Assembly (NCBI RefSeq): GCF_000968195.1
Contig: NZ_FO704550.1
Coordinates: 3,472,001-3,536,000 of the forward strand
Reading direction: 5' to 3'
DNA length: 64,000 nt
Source of the DNA: Xenorhabdus doucetiae
GTDB taxonomy: Bacteria; Pseudomonadota; Gammaproteobacteria; Enterobacterales; Enterobacteriaceae
Shown: positions 18,201 through 28,237 of the stretch, piece by piece
Numbering within the stretch: the first letter of the stretch is position 1
Layout of the letters: each line of letters begins with the position of its first letter
Position numbers and translations under genes: made by a program
Notes under the pieces: model-generated
Told to the model about the DNA's origin: nothing
Seen by the model: the letters and a program-made list of their open reading frames with translations, nothing else
Databases searched by the model: none

Positions 18201-18653
18201 TTAGGCCTCACGACGGCGAGCACACATCATTTCAGCTTCGCAAGCCACTTCTCCATCGACTTTCGCTACGCCCCTGAAACGCGCAACACCGCGACGTTCT
18301 TTAATAAATTCGACTTCCATGATCATTTGATCACCCGGCAGAACCGGACGCTTGAAGCGAGCGCCGTCAATCGCTGCAAAGTAATACAATTCACCCGGCT
18401 CCAGTGATCCCACACTTTTAAACGCCAGAATGCCGGTAGCCTGAGCCATTGCCTCAAGGATTAAGACACCGGGGAAAATAGGTTTACCCGGGAAGTGCCC
18501 CTGAAAGAATGGCTCATTAAATGATACATTCTTGACTGCGCGCAGAAATTTACCTTCCTCAAAATCTAAAACGCGATCTACCAACAAAAACGGGTAGCGG
18601 TGAGGCAGTAAATCTAAAATCTCTTCAATTTGCAGAGTATGATTATCACTCAT
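18201..18653 (-). CDS. fabZ: 3-hydroxyacyl-[ACP] dehydratase FabZ
   Basis: The 150-residue hot-dog-fold dehydratase acts in fatty-acid elongation. The catalytic histidine and glutamate are in GHFPGKPIFPGVLILEAMAQ (about 54-73), and the HRYPFLLVDRV start motif is present. It competes with LpxA for hydroxymyristoyl-ACP, which fits their adjacency. It is separated from lpxD by 162 bp containing a nested hairpin. Confidence 0.97.
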   Translation of the reverse strand: MSDNHTLQIEEILDLLPHRYPFLLVDRVLDFEEGKFLRAVKNVSFNEPFFQGHFPGKPIFPGVLILEAMAQATGILAFKSVGSLEPGELYYFAAIDGARFKRPVLPGDQMIMEVEFIKERRGVARFRGVAKVDGEVACEAEMMCARRREA

Positions 18654-18697
18654 CTAAATACTCTTCCTGTCATATAAGGATCATAATACTAACGACA

Positions 18698-18739
18698 CGG
18701 CCTGCGTTAACTCTAAATTCAGAGTTATCAGGCAGGCCG
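18698..18739. other. Nested inverted repeat between lpxD and fabZ
   Basis: Outer arms CGGCCTGC/GCAGGCCG (18698-18705, 18732-18739) enclose inner arms TAACTCT/AGAGTTA (18708-18714, 18721-18727). There is no T-run on the transcribed strand, so this looks more like a processing or attenuation structure inside the operon than a plain terminator. Confidence 0.5.
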
Positions 18740-18815
18740 CAAAAATCAAAAGCACAACCAAAAATGCTAATTAAAAACGTTTAATCAAAAATGTCTATCC
18801 AGGATGCGGGAATGA

Positions 18816-19844
18816 TTACTCGTTTTCACCTTCCAGTTGACGCTCAACTGACTTCAACCGCTTATTCATTTCATTGATGTTCATGACCAGAGCGGCAGTC
18901 TTACGCCAAACTTTGTTTGGTTGTAACGGGATACCCGATGAGTATACACCAGGCTCTGTAATGGGGCGCATCACCATGCTCATGCCCGTGATAGTCACTT
19001 TATCACAGATTTCCATGTGCCCATTAATGACACTGGCTCCGCCAATCATACAGTAACGGCCGATTTTCAAACTCCCGGCCATGATGACCCCTCCCGCCAC
19101 TGCGGTGTTGTCTCCAATCGTCACGTTGTGAGCGATCTGGCACTGGTTGTCTATGATAACACTATTACCGATGACAGTGTTATCTAACGCGCCGCGATCA
19201 ATGGTCGTGCAAGCACCGATTTCAACGCGATCCCCGATAATGACTGTGCCTAACTGGGGAATTTTAACCCAATTCCCGCGCTCGTTGGCATAACCAAAAC
19301 CATCAGAACCTATAACAGTTCCTGATTGGATCAAGCACGACTTACCCATTTCAACATGATGGTATACCGAGACATTGGCCCAAAGGCGGGTTCCGGCACC
19401 AATTCGCGCATTTTTGCCAACAAAGCAACCTGCACCCACGATCACATTATCACCAAGCACAACGCCGGATTCGATAACCGCATTGGCACCCACCGCCACA
19501 TTTTCGCCCAGCACAGCCTCAGGGGAGATCACGGCGGATGGGTGGATATCCTGTGCAGGTTTCGGGGTTGTATCCATAATTTGCGCCATGCGTGCATAGG
19601 CGAGGTAAGGATCACTAACCACCAAGGCCGCAACCTTGCAGTGAGGGAGGTCGGCTTCGCGCAGCACAACAGCCGCCGCCTGACAAGCCGCCAGTTTGTC
19701 AGTATAACGACTGTCGGATAAAAATGTAATTTGCTCGTTATTCGCTGAATACATTGGCGCAATACTGGTGATGACGATATCGCCATCACCATGTAATTGC
19801 GCATTCAACTGCTGAGCGAGATCAGCCAATCGAATTGAAACCAT
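18816..19844 (-). CDS. lpxD: UDP-3-O-(3-hydroxyacyl)glucosamine N-acyltransferase
   Basis: The 342-residue enzyme adds the second (N-linked) hydroxyacyl chain in lipid A synthesis. It has an N-terminal uridine-binding domain, a long central stretch of hexapeptide repeats with the catalytic histidine in the QIAHNVTIGD segment near 240, and a C-terminal helix ending in a charged tail. It sits four bases downstream of skp. Confidence 0.97.
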   Translation of the reverse strand: MVSIRLADLAQQLNAQLHGDGDIVITSIAPMYSANNEQITFLSDSRYTDKLAACQAAAVVLREADLPHCKVAALVVSDPYLAYARMAQIMDTTPKPAQDIHPSAVISPEAVLGENVAVGANAVIESGVVLGDNVIVGAGCFVGKNARIGAGTRLWANVSVYHHVEMGKSCLIQSGTVIGSDGFGYANERGNWVKIPQLGTVIIGDRVEIGACTTIDRGALDNTVIGNSVIIDNQCQIAHNVTIGDNTAVAGGVIMAGSLKIGRYCMIGGASVINGHMEICDKVTITGMSMVMRPITEPGVYSSGIPLQPNKVWRKTAALVMNINEMNKRLKSVERQLEGENE

Positions 19845-19848
19845 CTAC

Positions 19849-20346
19849 TTACTTAACCTGTTTCAGAACTTCTGCGGTGATATCTTTACCAGACGCAGAA
19901 TACACAGCGGTATTCGCATCCAGAACAAGGTCGTAACCTTCTTTGCCTGCAATCACTTTAACTGTATCCTGAATGCGGTTCAGGATCTTATTGCGCTCTT
20001 CCATCTGACGACGACGGTTGTCATTTTCAAAGTTCTGCGCTTTCTGAGCAAAGTCATCACGTTTAGCCATCACTTCTTTTTCCAATTTTTCGCGTTCGCT
20101 GGCCTTCATTGTTGAGCCATCACGCTGTAATTTTTGGATTTTGGTTTGCAGCTCAGATTCCATGCGCTGTAATTCAGTTGCACGGCCTTTAAACTCATTT
20201 TCCAACTGTTTTGCCACCGCTTCACGGGCAGGTAACTGTTGGAAAACTTCAGCAACGTTCACTAAAGCAATTTTATCTGCCGCCTGCACACCCGCAGAGA
20301 ACGCTAACACCATACCTAAACTTGCTGCACACACTATTTTCTTCAC
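19849..20346 (-). CDS. skp: Periplasmic chaperone Skp
   Basis: The 165-residue protein has a cleavable signal peptide (cut expected after VQAA, near residue 23). It forms a trimer whose long helical tentacles correspond to the charged coiled-coil region at about 45-125. Skp holds unfolded outer-membrane proteins for BamA, whose gene is immediately upstream. Confidence 0.96.
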   Translation of the reverse strand: MKKIVCAASLGMVLAFSAGVQAADKIALVNVAEVFQQLPAREAVAKQLENEFKGRATELQRMESELQTKIQKLQRDGSTMKASEREKLEKEVMAKRDDFAQKAQNFENDNRRRQMEERNKILNRIQDTVKVIAGKEGYDLVLDANTAVYSASGKDITAEVLKQVK

Positions 20347-20418
20347 TATAAACTCCTTTGACCTACGCTATTTTACCTATCTAATAATAGGGCGATTTTT
20401 AGCAAGAATGGTTAATAA

Positions 20419-22812
20419 TTACCAAACCCCGCCAATATTGAACTGGAATTGCTCCGCTCTATCACCCGCATATTCCTTAATTGGCTTCGCATAAGAGAAG
20501 CTCAATGGCCCTAATGGTGATATCCATTGCAAAGCAATACCCGCCGAAACACGGATGTTATTTGGCTTACTGTAGTCTGGCAACCCAGCGTTAGTCTTAC
20601 TCCAGTTGGTATCCCACACCGTTCCCGCATCGACAAAGAGCGAAGTCCGCAGGGAGTTGGCATATTTAGCATCCAAGAACGGAGTAGGGGTAATCAGTTC
20701 GAAACTGGCAACCGCTGTCGCGTTCCCCCCCACCGCATCACGGGATGGGCTATCTTTCTCAGGAACAGGCTTACCTTCCTTATCCGTCGTTAAATAAACC
20801 GCTTTCGGGCCAATATTATTCGAACGGAAGCCGCGAACGCTGTTGGAACCACCGGCATAGAAGTTTTCATAGAATGGCATCTCCTTGCCACCAAACCCGC
20901 CGCCATATCCCAGGCGTGTGCGCCCCATCAGCACCCATGCGTGATCATCATCCAGTGGATAATAACCGGACATGTTCCAAGTGACTTTATAGAACTGGTT
21001 ATCTGAGCCAGGAATAGTCACTTTCGTATCCAGAGAGGATTTCAGGCCAGAAGTGGGGAAGAAGCCACGGTCAAGATTGTTGTAAACCCACCCCATTGTG
21101 ACTGAGAAGTCATTGGTATCAAACTTCGCCTTGTCTTTGAAGTTTGGATGGTTACCCATTTTATTCAAATAACGCCACATCGCGACTTGTGGTCGCATGT
21201 TAGACAGAGAGTTATGGATATAACCCAATCTCAGTGACAGACCGTTATTTTCATTCACCGGGAAACCGATGGTGCCCTCAGTACCGTAGGCTTTATTGGT
21301 ATAATTCGACAGATCAGCATCATCGGCGCGGAAATCGTTATAGAACACACGCCCACCCAAACTGACACCATCAACGGTAAAGTAAGGGTTAGTCATGGAG
21401 ATATCCGCCGACGTTGAATAGTCATTTTTACTGGCGTTAATACTCACGGAGTTCCCGGTTCCCAGCCAGTTGGCTTGTTGGAGACCCACTTGGAAACCCA
21501 TACCACTCTCAGTACCGAAACTCACCCCAAAGTTCATAGAACCCGTATTGCGTTCTTTGACCTTGTAAACGATATCCACTTGATCTGGACTGCCGGGTAC
21601 ACGTTCAGTTTCTACATCAACTGAGTCAAAATACCCCAATCGATTTAGGCGTTCTTTACCCTGTTCAACCAAATCACTTCCCAGCCATGAGCCTTCCATC
21701 TGACGCATTTCACGGCGCAATACGGAATCTTTACTCACATCGTTGCCGGAAAAACGAATTTTACGCACGTAGAAGCGATTGCCGGCATCCACATTCACCA
21801 GCAGCTTAACCGTCTTATCGGTGTCGTTGATTTCAGGTTGGGTCATGACGCGAGGATAGGCATAACCGTGGCGACCAAGCAGATTTTTGATCGCAGTTTC
21901 CATCTTGGTCACTTCGGCACCGTTATACAGCGAGCCGGGTTCGATTTTCGTCAATTCCCCGATTTGGGACTGATAACCCGCCAAATTACCATTCAAATCA
22001 ACACCAGCGATTTTGTATTGATCGCCTTCGGTGATATTAACCGTGATATAAATGCCTTTCTTGTCTGGCGTCAGGTTAACTTGGGTCGAATCAATATTGA
22101 AACGGGCATAGCCTCGGTCCAGATAGAAACTGCGCAAGGTTTCAAGGTCACCAGCCAATTTTTGTTTCTGGTATTTCTGGTCGGCCGTCATGTTCCACCA
22201 AGGCACATCATCCCTGAGTTGGAAATGGTTAAGCAGCTCATCGGTTGAGAAAGCTTTATTGCCAACAATATTAATTTGTTGGATCTTGGCAGAAACCCCT
22301 TCAGAGAAAACGAGCTTCAAATCAACACGGTTACGGGGCAGTGGTGTGACAACCGCTTTTACGGTTGCGTTGTATTTACCCACACTGTAGTAGAAATCTT
22401 CCAGCCCTTTCTCAATGCTGGACAGCATAGTGCGGTCAAGGGCTTCACCTACCCGAACACGAGAGGCCTCAAGATTTTGCTTGAGCATGTCATCTTTCAC
22501 TGACTTATTGCCGGTGAAAGTAATGCTGGCGATGGTTGGTCGTTCCTTTACTTGAACAACCAGTGAATTGCCGTCACGTAAGACACGAACATCTTCAAAG
22601 TTTCCCGTTGCAAACAATGAATGAATCGCGCGGCTAATATCTTCATCACTAACCGTATCACCTACCCGAACCGGCATGTTCAGTAATGCTGCACCAACGG
22701 TGACGCGTTGAAGACCCTCAAAGTGAATGTCCCGAACCACGAATCCGTCTGAACTGTATGCAGTGGCGCTGCCGAACAGCAGCGACGCTATGAGCAACTT
22801 TTTCATCGCCAT
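20419..22812 (-). CDS. bamA: Outer-membrane protein assembly factor BamA
   Basis: BamA is the core beta-barrel insertase of the BAM complex. The signal peptide MAMKKLLIASLLFGS is followed by five POTRA domains (to about 420) and a 16-stranded barrel with the conserved VRGF motif of loop 6 near residue 660. The ATG at 22812 (797 residues) matches the E. coli start. An upstream TTG at 22878 would add 22 unconserved residues overlapping rseP. The gene lies between rseP and skp, as in E. coli. Confidence 0.97.
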   Translation of the reverse strand: MAMKKLLIASLLFGSATAYSSDGFVVRDIHFEGLQRVTVGAALLNMPVRVGDTVSDEDISRAIHSLFATGNFEDVRVLRDGNSLVVQVKERPTIASITFTGNKSVKDDMLKQNLEASRVRVGEALDRTMLSSIEKGLEDFYYSVGKYNATVKAVVTPLPRNRVDLKLVFSEGVSAKIQQINIVGNKAFSTDELLNHFQLRDDVPWWNMTADQKYQKQKLAGDLETLRSFYLDRGYARFNIDSTQVNLTPDKKGIYITVNITEGDQYKIAGVDLNGNLAGYQSQIGELTKIEPGSLYNGAEVTKMETAIKNLLGRHGYAYPRVMTQPEINDTDKTVKLLVNVDAGNRFYVRKIRFSGNDVSKDSVLRREMRQMEGSWLGSDLVEQGKERLNRLGYFDSVDVETERVPGSPDQVDIVYKVKERNTGSMNFGVSFGTESGMGFQVGLQQANWLGTGNSVSINASKNDYSTSADISMTNPYFTVDGVSLGGRVFYNDFRADDADLSNYTNKAYGTEGTIGFPVNENNGLSLRLGYIHNSLSNMRPQVAMWRYLNKMGNHPNFKDKAKFDTNDFSVTMGWVYNNLDRGFFPTSGLKSSLDTKVTIPGSDNQFYKVTWNMSGYYPLDDDHAWVLMGRTRLGYGGGFGGKEMPFYENFYAGGSNSVRGFRSNNIGPKAVYLTTDKEGKPVPEKDSPSRDAVGGNATAVASFELITPTPFLDAKYANSLRTSLFVDAGTVWDTNWSKTNAGLPDYSKPNNIRVSAGIALQWISPLGPLSFSYAKPIKEYAGDRAEQFQFNIGGVW

Positions 22813-22846
22813 CGTTGTTATGCGTTTTCCTAACTGGTCCCCCACT

Positions 22847-24214
22847 TTAAAAGCGGGAGAAATCATTGAAAAGTGCAAGCCCCATTAATAACACCAGTAA
22901 TATAGCACCAATGCGATAACTGAAGTCTTGTACACGCTCGGAGACCGGCCCTCCCTTGATCTTTTCGATCGCAAGGAAAAGCAAGTGTCCACCATCTAGT
23001 ACAGGTAATGGGAACAAATTAATGATCCCAAGGTTGACGCTAATTAGCGCCAAAAACATTAAATAATACACCAAGCCAGAATCCGCCGATACTCCAGCGC
23101 CTTTGGCAATGGAAATCGGGCCGCTCAGGTTATTAAGTTTTACATCGCCCACAATCAATTTGCCGATCATATTGACCGTCAGCTTCATTAATTGCCAAGT
23201 CTTGTCTCCTGCCTCATAAATGGCAGAAAAAGGTCCATATTGCTGAATAACCTTGTATTCATCCGCCAATGGAATGATTTTCAGTTCGGCGCCAGCAAAT
23301 CCCTCCTCACGGCCATTGGATGACTTTCTGACTTCGGGGGTCAGAGACAGGGAAATCATTCCGCCTGCTCTCGCAACGTCCAATTTTAGAGGAATATTCG
23401 GATTATTCCTGACAAAAGATGAAAAAGTGTGCCATACATCGACATCCTGACCATTGACTTTAACGATCCGATCCCCACTTTGTAAACCCGCTTTTTCAGC
23501 GGCTGAAGCAGGATAAACTTTTTCCACTTGTGAGCTCAGCCGTGGGACAACCGGCATAATGCCTAAAGACAACAATACATCCTGCCTGGCGGGATCGAAG
23601 GTCCATTGACGCAAATCCAGTGTTTTTTGCACACGATTTTCTTGAACACCATCAAACGCATTCAGGGGTAAGACATCCACCGATACGGATGTTGCACCGA
23701 CTTTGCCGACCATAGCAAGGCGTACTGAGTTCCAGTCAGAAGTTTCGATACCATTAACGGCTTTTAGTTCCATTCCAGGCAAAATATTTGCCTGAGCAGC
23801 GATAGAATTTGGCTGAACATCCAACACTACCGGACGCACGGATGGCACGCCAATCACAAAAACCAGCCAATAAGCGAACACCGCCAGAATGAAATTGGCG
23901 ATTGGCCCAGCGCTGACAACTGCCGCGCGCTGGCCAATAGTCTTGTTATTGAATGCCATATGACGACGTTCGGCAGCAACTTCCCCTACCCGCTCGTCGA
24001 GCATTTTGACATATCCCCCTAAGGGGATAAGGGCGATAACGTATTCGGTTCCCTGTTTATCTGTCCGACGCCAAAGCACTTTACCAAATCCGATGGAAAA
24101 GCGTTCAACGTAGATACCACACCGTCTGGCAACCCAAAAGTGACCAAACTCATGTACTGTGATGAGAACACCCAAAGCAACAATAAATGCAGCCAGATTC
24201 CAGAGAATATCCAT
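22847..24214 (-). CDS. rseP: Site-2 intramembrane zinc metalloprotease RseP
   Basis: The 455-residue S2P protease cleaves RseA inside the membrane to release sigma-E and also clears signal-peptide remnants. The zinc-binding HEFGH is at residues 22-26 in the first transmembrane segment. Two PDZ domains occupy roughly 115-310, and the third zinc ligand is in the LPVLDGG motif near 400. It is between cdsA and bamA. Confidence 0.97.
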   Translation of the reverse strand: MDILWNLAAFIVALGVLITVHEFGHFWVARRCGIYVERFSIGFGKVLWRRTDKQGTEYVIALIPLGGYVKMLDERVGEVAAERRHMAFNNKTIGQRAAVVSAGPIANFILAVFAYWLVFVIGVPSVRPVVLDVQPNSIAAQANILPGMELKAVNGIETSDWNSVRLAMVGKVGATSVSVDVLPLNAFDGVQENRVQKTLDLRQWTFDPARQDVLLSLGIMPVVPRLSSQVEKVYPASAAEKAGLQSGDRIVKVNGQDVDVWHTFSSFVRNNPNIPLKLDVARAGGMISLSLTPEVRKSSNGREEGFAGAELKIIPLADEYKVIQQYGPFSAIYEAGDKTWQLMKLTVNMIGKLIVGDVKLNNLSGPISIAKGAGVSADSGLVYYLMFLALISVNLGIINLFPLPVLDGGHLLFLAIEKIKGGPVSERVQDFSYRIGAILLVLLMGLALFNDFSRF

Positions 24215-24223
24215 GACGTACCT

Positions 24224-25087
24224 TCAGAGAGTAAATCCAGAAGAAATCAGCATAACCAGCCCGGCAAACACCGGAACTGCCGCAGTCAGACTATCAACCC
24301 TATCCATGACACCGCCGTGCCCTGGAATCAATTGACTACTGTCTTTGATCCCAGATTCCCGCTTGAACATACTTTCAGCCAAATCACCAAAGACTGAGGC
24401 AATCACCACTACCGCAGAAATCAGCAACAGATGTTCTGGCATGGCGGGGACAGGAGCAAATTTACTGAACAGCCACGAAATCAGCGCGGCTGTTAATAAC
24501 CCGCCGACCAGTCCTTCAAGCGTTTTGCCGGGGGAAACTTTGGGTGCCATTTTATGCCTGCCCAGGGTACGGCCAAAAATATAAGCGCCTGAATCAGCCG
24601 CCCATACCAACAGCATGACGTACAACAACCACCATGCGCCATCATAGGGATTATTTTCATAGCCCTGGGTACGCAGCACCATCATTCCACAATAAAATGG
24701 CACGATAGTCAGCACCCCGAATAGCAGACGCAAGGCAACTGATGATTTCCAGACGGAAGCAGAAGCCGGATAAGTCACCACCAATAAAATTGCGGCTACC
24801 CACCACAGCATACCCGCCCATAATAGATAGATAATTTGTGGCTTATCAATGAGATGAGAAAAATCCGCTAAAGAATATTGCAAGGCCAATAACCCGACAG
24901 CACATAACACAGCCAGCGTAATACGTTTAGCCTGAGTGAAGAGACCTGCAAATTGCCCCCATTCCCATGCAGCCAGTGCTGAAACAGCAATGACAACCAG
25001 CCCAAACCCAGATGGAGGGAGGAAAAACAGCGCTACAATAACAAGTGGAATCAATATCAACGTAGTTAAAAGACGGTACTTCAGCAA
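24224..25087 (-). CDS. cdsA: Phosphatidate cytidylyltransferase
   Basis: The 287-residue multi-pass inner-membrane enzyme makes CDP-diacylglycerol from CTP and phosphatidic acid. The C-terminal signature, SVFGDLAESMFKRESGIKDS followed by the PGHGGVMDRVDS block, sits near residues 218-250. It is the second gene after uppS, nine bases downstream of it. Confidence 0.97.
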   Translation of the reverse strand: MLKYRLLTTLILIPLVIVALFFLPPSGFGLVVIAVSALAAWEWGQFAGLFTQAKRITLAVLCAVGLLALQYSLADFSHLIDKPQIIYLLWAGMLWWVAAILLVVTYPASASVWKSSVALRLLFGVLTIVPFYCGMMVLRTQGYENNPYDGAWWLLYVMLLVWAADSGAYIFGRTLGRHKMAPKVSPGKTLEGLVGGLLTAALISWLFSKFAPVPAMPEHLLLISAVVVIASVFGDLAESMFKRESGIKDSSQLIPGHGGVMDRVDSLTAAVPVFAGLVMLISSGFTL

Positions 25088-25096
25088 GTTCTCCTC

Positions 25097-25852
25097 CTAT
25101 GATCCCACTTTGGCATCGTCTGGTATGGTTCCGCCAAATCGGCGTTCTCGTTTGGCAAAGGCATTAATCGCACCTTCAAAAACAGTTTCATTAAAATCAG
25201 GCCAAAGTATATCGGTAAAATACAATTCTGCATAAGCGATCTGCCATAACAGGAAATTACTGATACGATGTTCGCCTCCCGTCCTAATCACCAGATCGAC
25301 TTCGGGCTGCTGACTTAAATTGATGAAGTTATCAACTGTCGCTTCGGTAATCTCTTCGGGGGTCAATTCATCGGCTTTAATCTTTTCAGCAATCTGTTTA
25401 AAACTCTGAATCAAATCCCAACGACCACCATAGTTAGCCGCAATATTAAGGTGCAATCCGGTATTGCCTGCTGTCAACTCCACTGAACGGCGAATACGTT
25501 CCTGCAACCGTGAACTGAAACGACTGATATCACCAATAACAGACAATTTCACATTGTGTTTATGCAAGCTTTTGACTTCATGATCGAGAGCAAAAACAAA
25601 CAGCTCCATCAATGAACTGACTTCCTGCTGTGGGCGATTCCAGTTTTCGCTGCTAAAAGCATAGAGCGTCAGTGATTCAATGTGGTGTTTCACTGAAAAA
25701 CTCACGGCACTCCGCACGGCTTTGATCCCTGCGCGGTGGCCAAAAACTCTTAATTTGCCGCGTTTTTCTGCCCAACGACCATTACCATCCATAATGATGG
25801 CAACATGTCTGGGCAATGCTGGCAATGAGTCACTATCACTGGGAGATATCAC
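25097..25852 (-). CDS. uppS: Undecaprenyl diphosphate synthase
   Basis: The 251-residue cis-prenyltransferase (UppS/IspU) makes the C55 lipid carrier for peptidoglycan and LPS O-antigen. The catalytic aspartate lies in IIMDGNGRWAEKRG (about 19-32), and the C-terminal DLVIRTGGEHRISNFLLWQ motif is near 195-213. It follows dxr after a 277-bp gap containing a terminator. Confidence 0.97.
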   Translation of the reverse strand: MISPSDSDSLPALPRHVAIIMDGNGRWAEKRGKLRVFGHRAGIKAVRSAVSFSVKHHIESLTLYAFSSENWNRPQQEVSSLMELFVFALDHEVKSLHKHNVKLSVIGDISRFSSRLQERIRRSVELTAGNTGLHLNIAANYGGRWDLIQSFKQIAEKIKADELTPEEITEATVDNFINLSQQPEVDLVIRTGGEHRISNFLLWQIAYAELYFTDILWPDFNETVFEGAINAFAKRERRFGGTIPDDAKVGS

Positions 25853-25912
25853 TCAAAATAATCCTTAAATAACTAAGCTGACTTTCTGGTAAACTCAATC
25901 ACTTCCAAACAT

Positions 25913-25958
25913 GAAAAAGCCGTGTCACGTGTCAGCAATCACCACGGATATCACGGCT
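25913..25958 (-). terminator. Terminator downstream of dxr
   Basis: On the minus strand AGCCGTG and CACGGCT (arms 25952-25958 and 25918-25924) with internal pairing are followed by TTTTT. It lies within the 277-bp dxr-uppS gap. The uppS promoter should lie in the remaining ~60 bp on the uppS side or be read through from dxr. Confidence 0.65.
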
Positions 25959-26129
25959 ATTTTTCGGGTACAACCTGAATGAAAGCCTTTATCTCTGATA
26001 GGGTTACACGCTTATCGATGATTAGAATGTAGGCACCCAATAATTGAAACGGCTATTATAGCAACTATAATTTACCCGCGAACTATATCACTTGCCAAAA
26101 CGCAAACCTATATTTATTAATAAAATTGG

Positions 26130-27326
26130 TTATTTGGCGAAAGTGCTTATGGCTTCTCTCGCTAACACTCTGGCTATGTTATCGATTTCTAAGACCTCTT
26201 CGATACTTTGCGGTTCAGATAAATTGACTTTTTCAACAACCCGTCGATTGATGGCCGCAATATCGGTGAAACGGATGCCACCTTGCAAAAAAACATCAAC
26301 GGTTTCTTCATTGGCTGCATTCAACGCCGTTGTCGCCGCCTGCCCTTGATGGCAAGCCTCAATCGCCAATTTCAGACAAGGGTAACGCTGATAATCCAGT
26401 GATTCAAAAGTAAGCCTACTCAATTCGGTAAAATCCAGTGGCTTTGCACCCGATGGAATGCGGTTAGGATAGGCCATGGCATAAGCGATGGGGGTACACA
26501 TATCCTGCGTTCCCAGTTGTGCAATAATGCTGCCATCCTGATAACGGACCATTGAATGGATGACGGATTGAGGATGCAACAATACTTCCATTTCTTCTGC
26601 GGAAGCATTGAACAGGTAACGCGCTTCGATATATTCCAAGCCCTTGTTCATCATGGTCGCAGAATCAACCGAAATTTTACGCCCCATTGACCAGATAGGA
26701 TGGGCACAGGCTTCATCCGGCGTCACGTCAGGCAGTTTATCCAAAGGCGTCTTACGGAATGGCCCGCCAGATCCCGTCAGAATAATACTGGAAATACCGT
26801 ACTCTTTTAAATCGATATTGCCAAGATTGTGCTGAACCCCCTCCGGCAGGCTTTGGAAGATGGCATTGTGTTCGCTGTCAATGGGCAGCAATTGCGCGTT
26901 ATATCGGACAACCGCATCCATAAACAGCCGGCCACTGGTAATCAACGATTCTTTGTTAGCCAGCAGCACTTGTTTGCCTTGACGAATAGCGGCCAAGGTC
27001 GGCAATAAACCGGCAACGCCGACAATGGCTGACATGACTTGATCGACGTCGTCCAATGCGGCTAAATCACAAATAGCCTCTTTACCGGACAGCACTTCAG
27101 TTTGGCTTCCCTGCGCTTGCAATAATCGGCGCAGCGCCTTTGCTGACGGCTCATCGGCCATGGCGGCATATTGCGGGTGAAATTCCAAACATTGCTGTGC
27201 CATAACTTCAATATTTTTCCCAGCAACCAGTGCCACGACACTGAATTTCTCTGGGTTATTTCGGACAACAGAAAGCGTACTTTTCCCAATCGACCCCGTT
27301 GAGCCAAGAATAGTTAACCGTTTCAT
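26130..27326 (-). CDS. dxr: 1-deoxy-D-xylulose 5-phosphate reductoisomerase
   Basis: The 398-residue enzyme converts DXP to MEP in isoprenoid synthesis. The NADPH-binding motif LGSTGSIGKST is at residues 7-17, and the active-site region follows (LANKESLITSG, then the catalytic loop with HPIWSMGRKISVDSATMMNKG near 210-230). The length equals that of E. coli. It is transcribed apart from frr, whose terminator lies upstream. Confidence 0.98.
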   Translation of the reverse strand: MKRLTILGSTGSIGKSTLSVVRNNPEKFSVVALVAGKNIEVMAQQCLEFHPQYAAMADEPSAKALRRLLQAQGSQTEVLSGKEAICDLAALDDVDQVMSAIVGVAGLLPTLAAIRQGKQVLLANKESLITSGRLFMDAVVRYNAQLLPIDSEHNAIFQSLPEGVQHNLGNIDLKEYGISSIILTGSGGPFRKTPLDKLPDVTPDEACAHPIWSMGRKISVDSATMMNKGLEYIEARYLFNASAEEMEVLLHPQSVIHSMVRYQDGSIIAQLGTQDMCTPIAYAMAYPNRIPSGAKPLDFTELSRLTFESLDYQRYPCLKLAIEACHQGQAATTALNAANEETVDVFLQGGIRFTDIAAINRRVVEKVNLSEPQSIEEVLEIDNIARVLAREAISTFAK

Positions 27327-27466
27327 TTTTATACTCTAAGTATGCTACTGATATAAAATCGCAATGGAAAATTGCAACAGAGAACCGTCATAGTTTGAGC
27401 GGTGCGGATCGCTATGTCCATCGCTTGAGAAAGAAATGTGATAGAGGTGTAATATCCAGAATAAGA

Positions 27467-27493
27467 ACAACGCCGCAAGGGGTGCGGCGTTGT
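27467..27493 (-). terminator. Terminator of frr
   Basis: A 10-bp perfect stem (27467-27476 with 27484-27493, core AACGCCGC/GCGGCGTT) sits 17 bp past the frr stop. On the minus strand TTCTTATTC follows. Confidence 0.85.
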
Positions 27494-27509
27494 CGGCATG
27501 AAATGGCAA

Positions 27510-28067
27510 TTAGAAGTCCATCAACTCAGTTTCTTTATTTGCCAGCGCTTCATCAATTTTCTTAATAAAGCTGTCAGTCAGTTTCTGAATGTCGTCTTGT
27601 GAACGACGTTCTTCATCTTCACTGATTTCTTTGTCTTTCAGCAGAGCTTTAACTTTATCGTTCGCATCACGGCGGATGTTACGGATGGAGACACGACCCT
27701 GCTCCGCTTCTCCACGCACAACTTTAATCAGATCCTTACGGCGCTCTTCTGTCAGTGGTGGCAATGGAACACGAATAATGGTCCCGGCAGAAGAGGGGTT
27801 CAGGCCGAGATCAGAAGCCATAATGGCTTTTTCAACCGCCGCAGTCATGGAACGATCAAATACCGTGATCGCCAACGTGCGGGCATCTTCTGCAACGACG
27901 TTTGCAATCTGACGCAATGGAGTCGCAGAACCGTAATACTCAATGCTGATGCCATCCAGCAGACTAGGAGAAGCACGGCCAGTACGAACCTTGCTAATTT
28001 GATTTTTCAGTGCTTCGACGCTTTTTTCCATGCGGTCTTGTGCGTCTTTTTTGATTTCATTAATCAC
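27510..28067 (-). CDS. frr: Ribosome recycling factor
   Basis: The 185-residue RRF dissociates post-termination ribosomes together with EF-G. It is a near-full match to the E. coli protein, including KVRTGRASPSLLDGI near 27-41 and the RIPLPPLTEERR-type hinge segment near 105. It is followed by a strong terminator and preceded by pyrH at 170 bp. Confidence 0.98.
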   Translation of the reverse strand: MINEIKKDAQDRMEKSVEALKNQISKVRTGRASPSLLDGISIEYYGSATPLRQIANVVAEDARTLAITVFDRSMTAAVEKAIMASDLGLNPSSAGTIIRVPLPPLTEERRKDLIKVVRGEAEQGRVSIRNIRRDANDKVKALLKDKEISEDEERRSQDDIQKLTDSFIKKIDEALANKETELMDF

Positions 28068-28237
28068 GTTACAAACCCTTGGGAGATGGTTATTTTCTAG
28101 GCCACACTGCGTAATTCACCGATAAGTGAGTCAAATACGCTAAAGCGCATGTGGCCCTGTGTCATTACATTTGGCGCATCAGGCCGTGATCATACCGTCA
28201 AACTTCACCGATGTCTCTGAGTACAAACGGTGAAAAA

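Noticed and set aside
17625..18407. 260-codon frame antisense to lpxA/fabZ
   Set aside because: Shadow of well-conserved genes on the other strand; no family resemblance.
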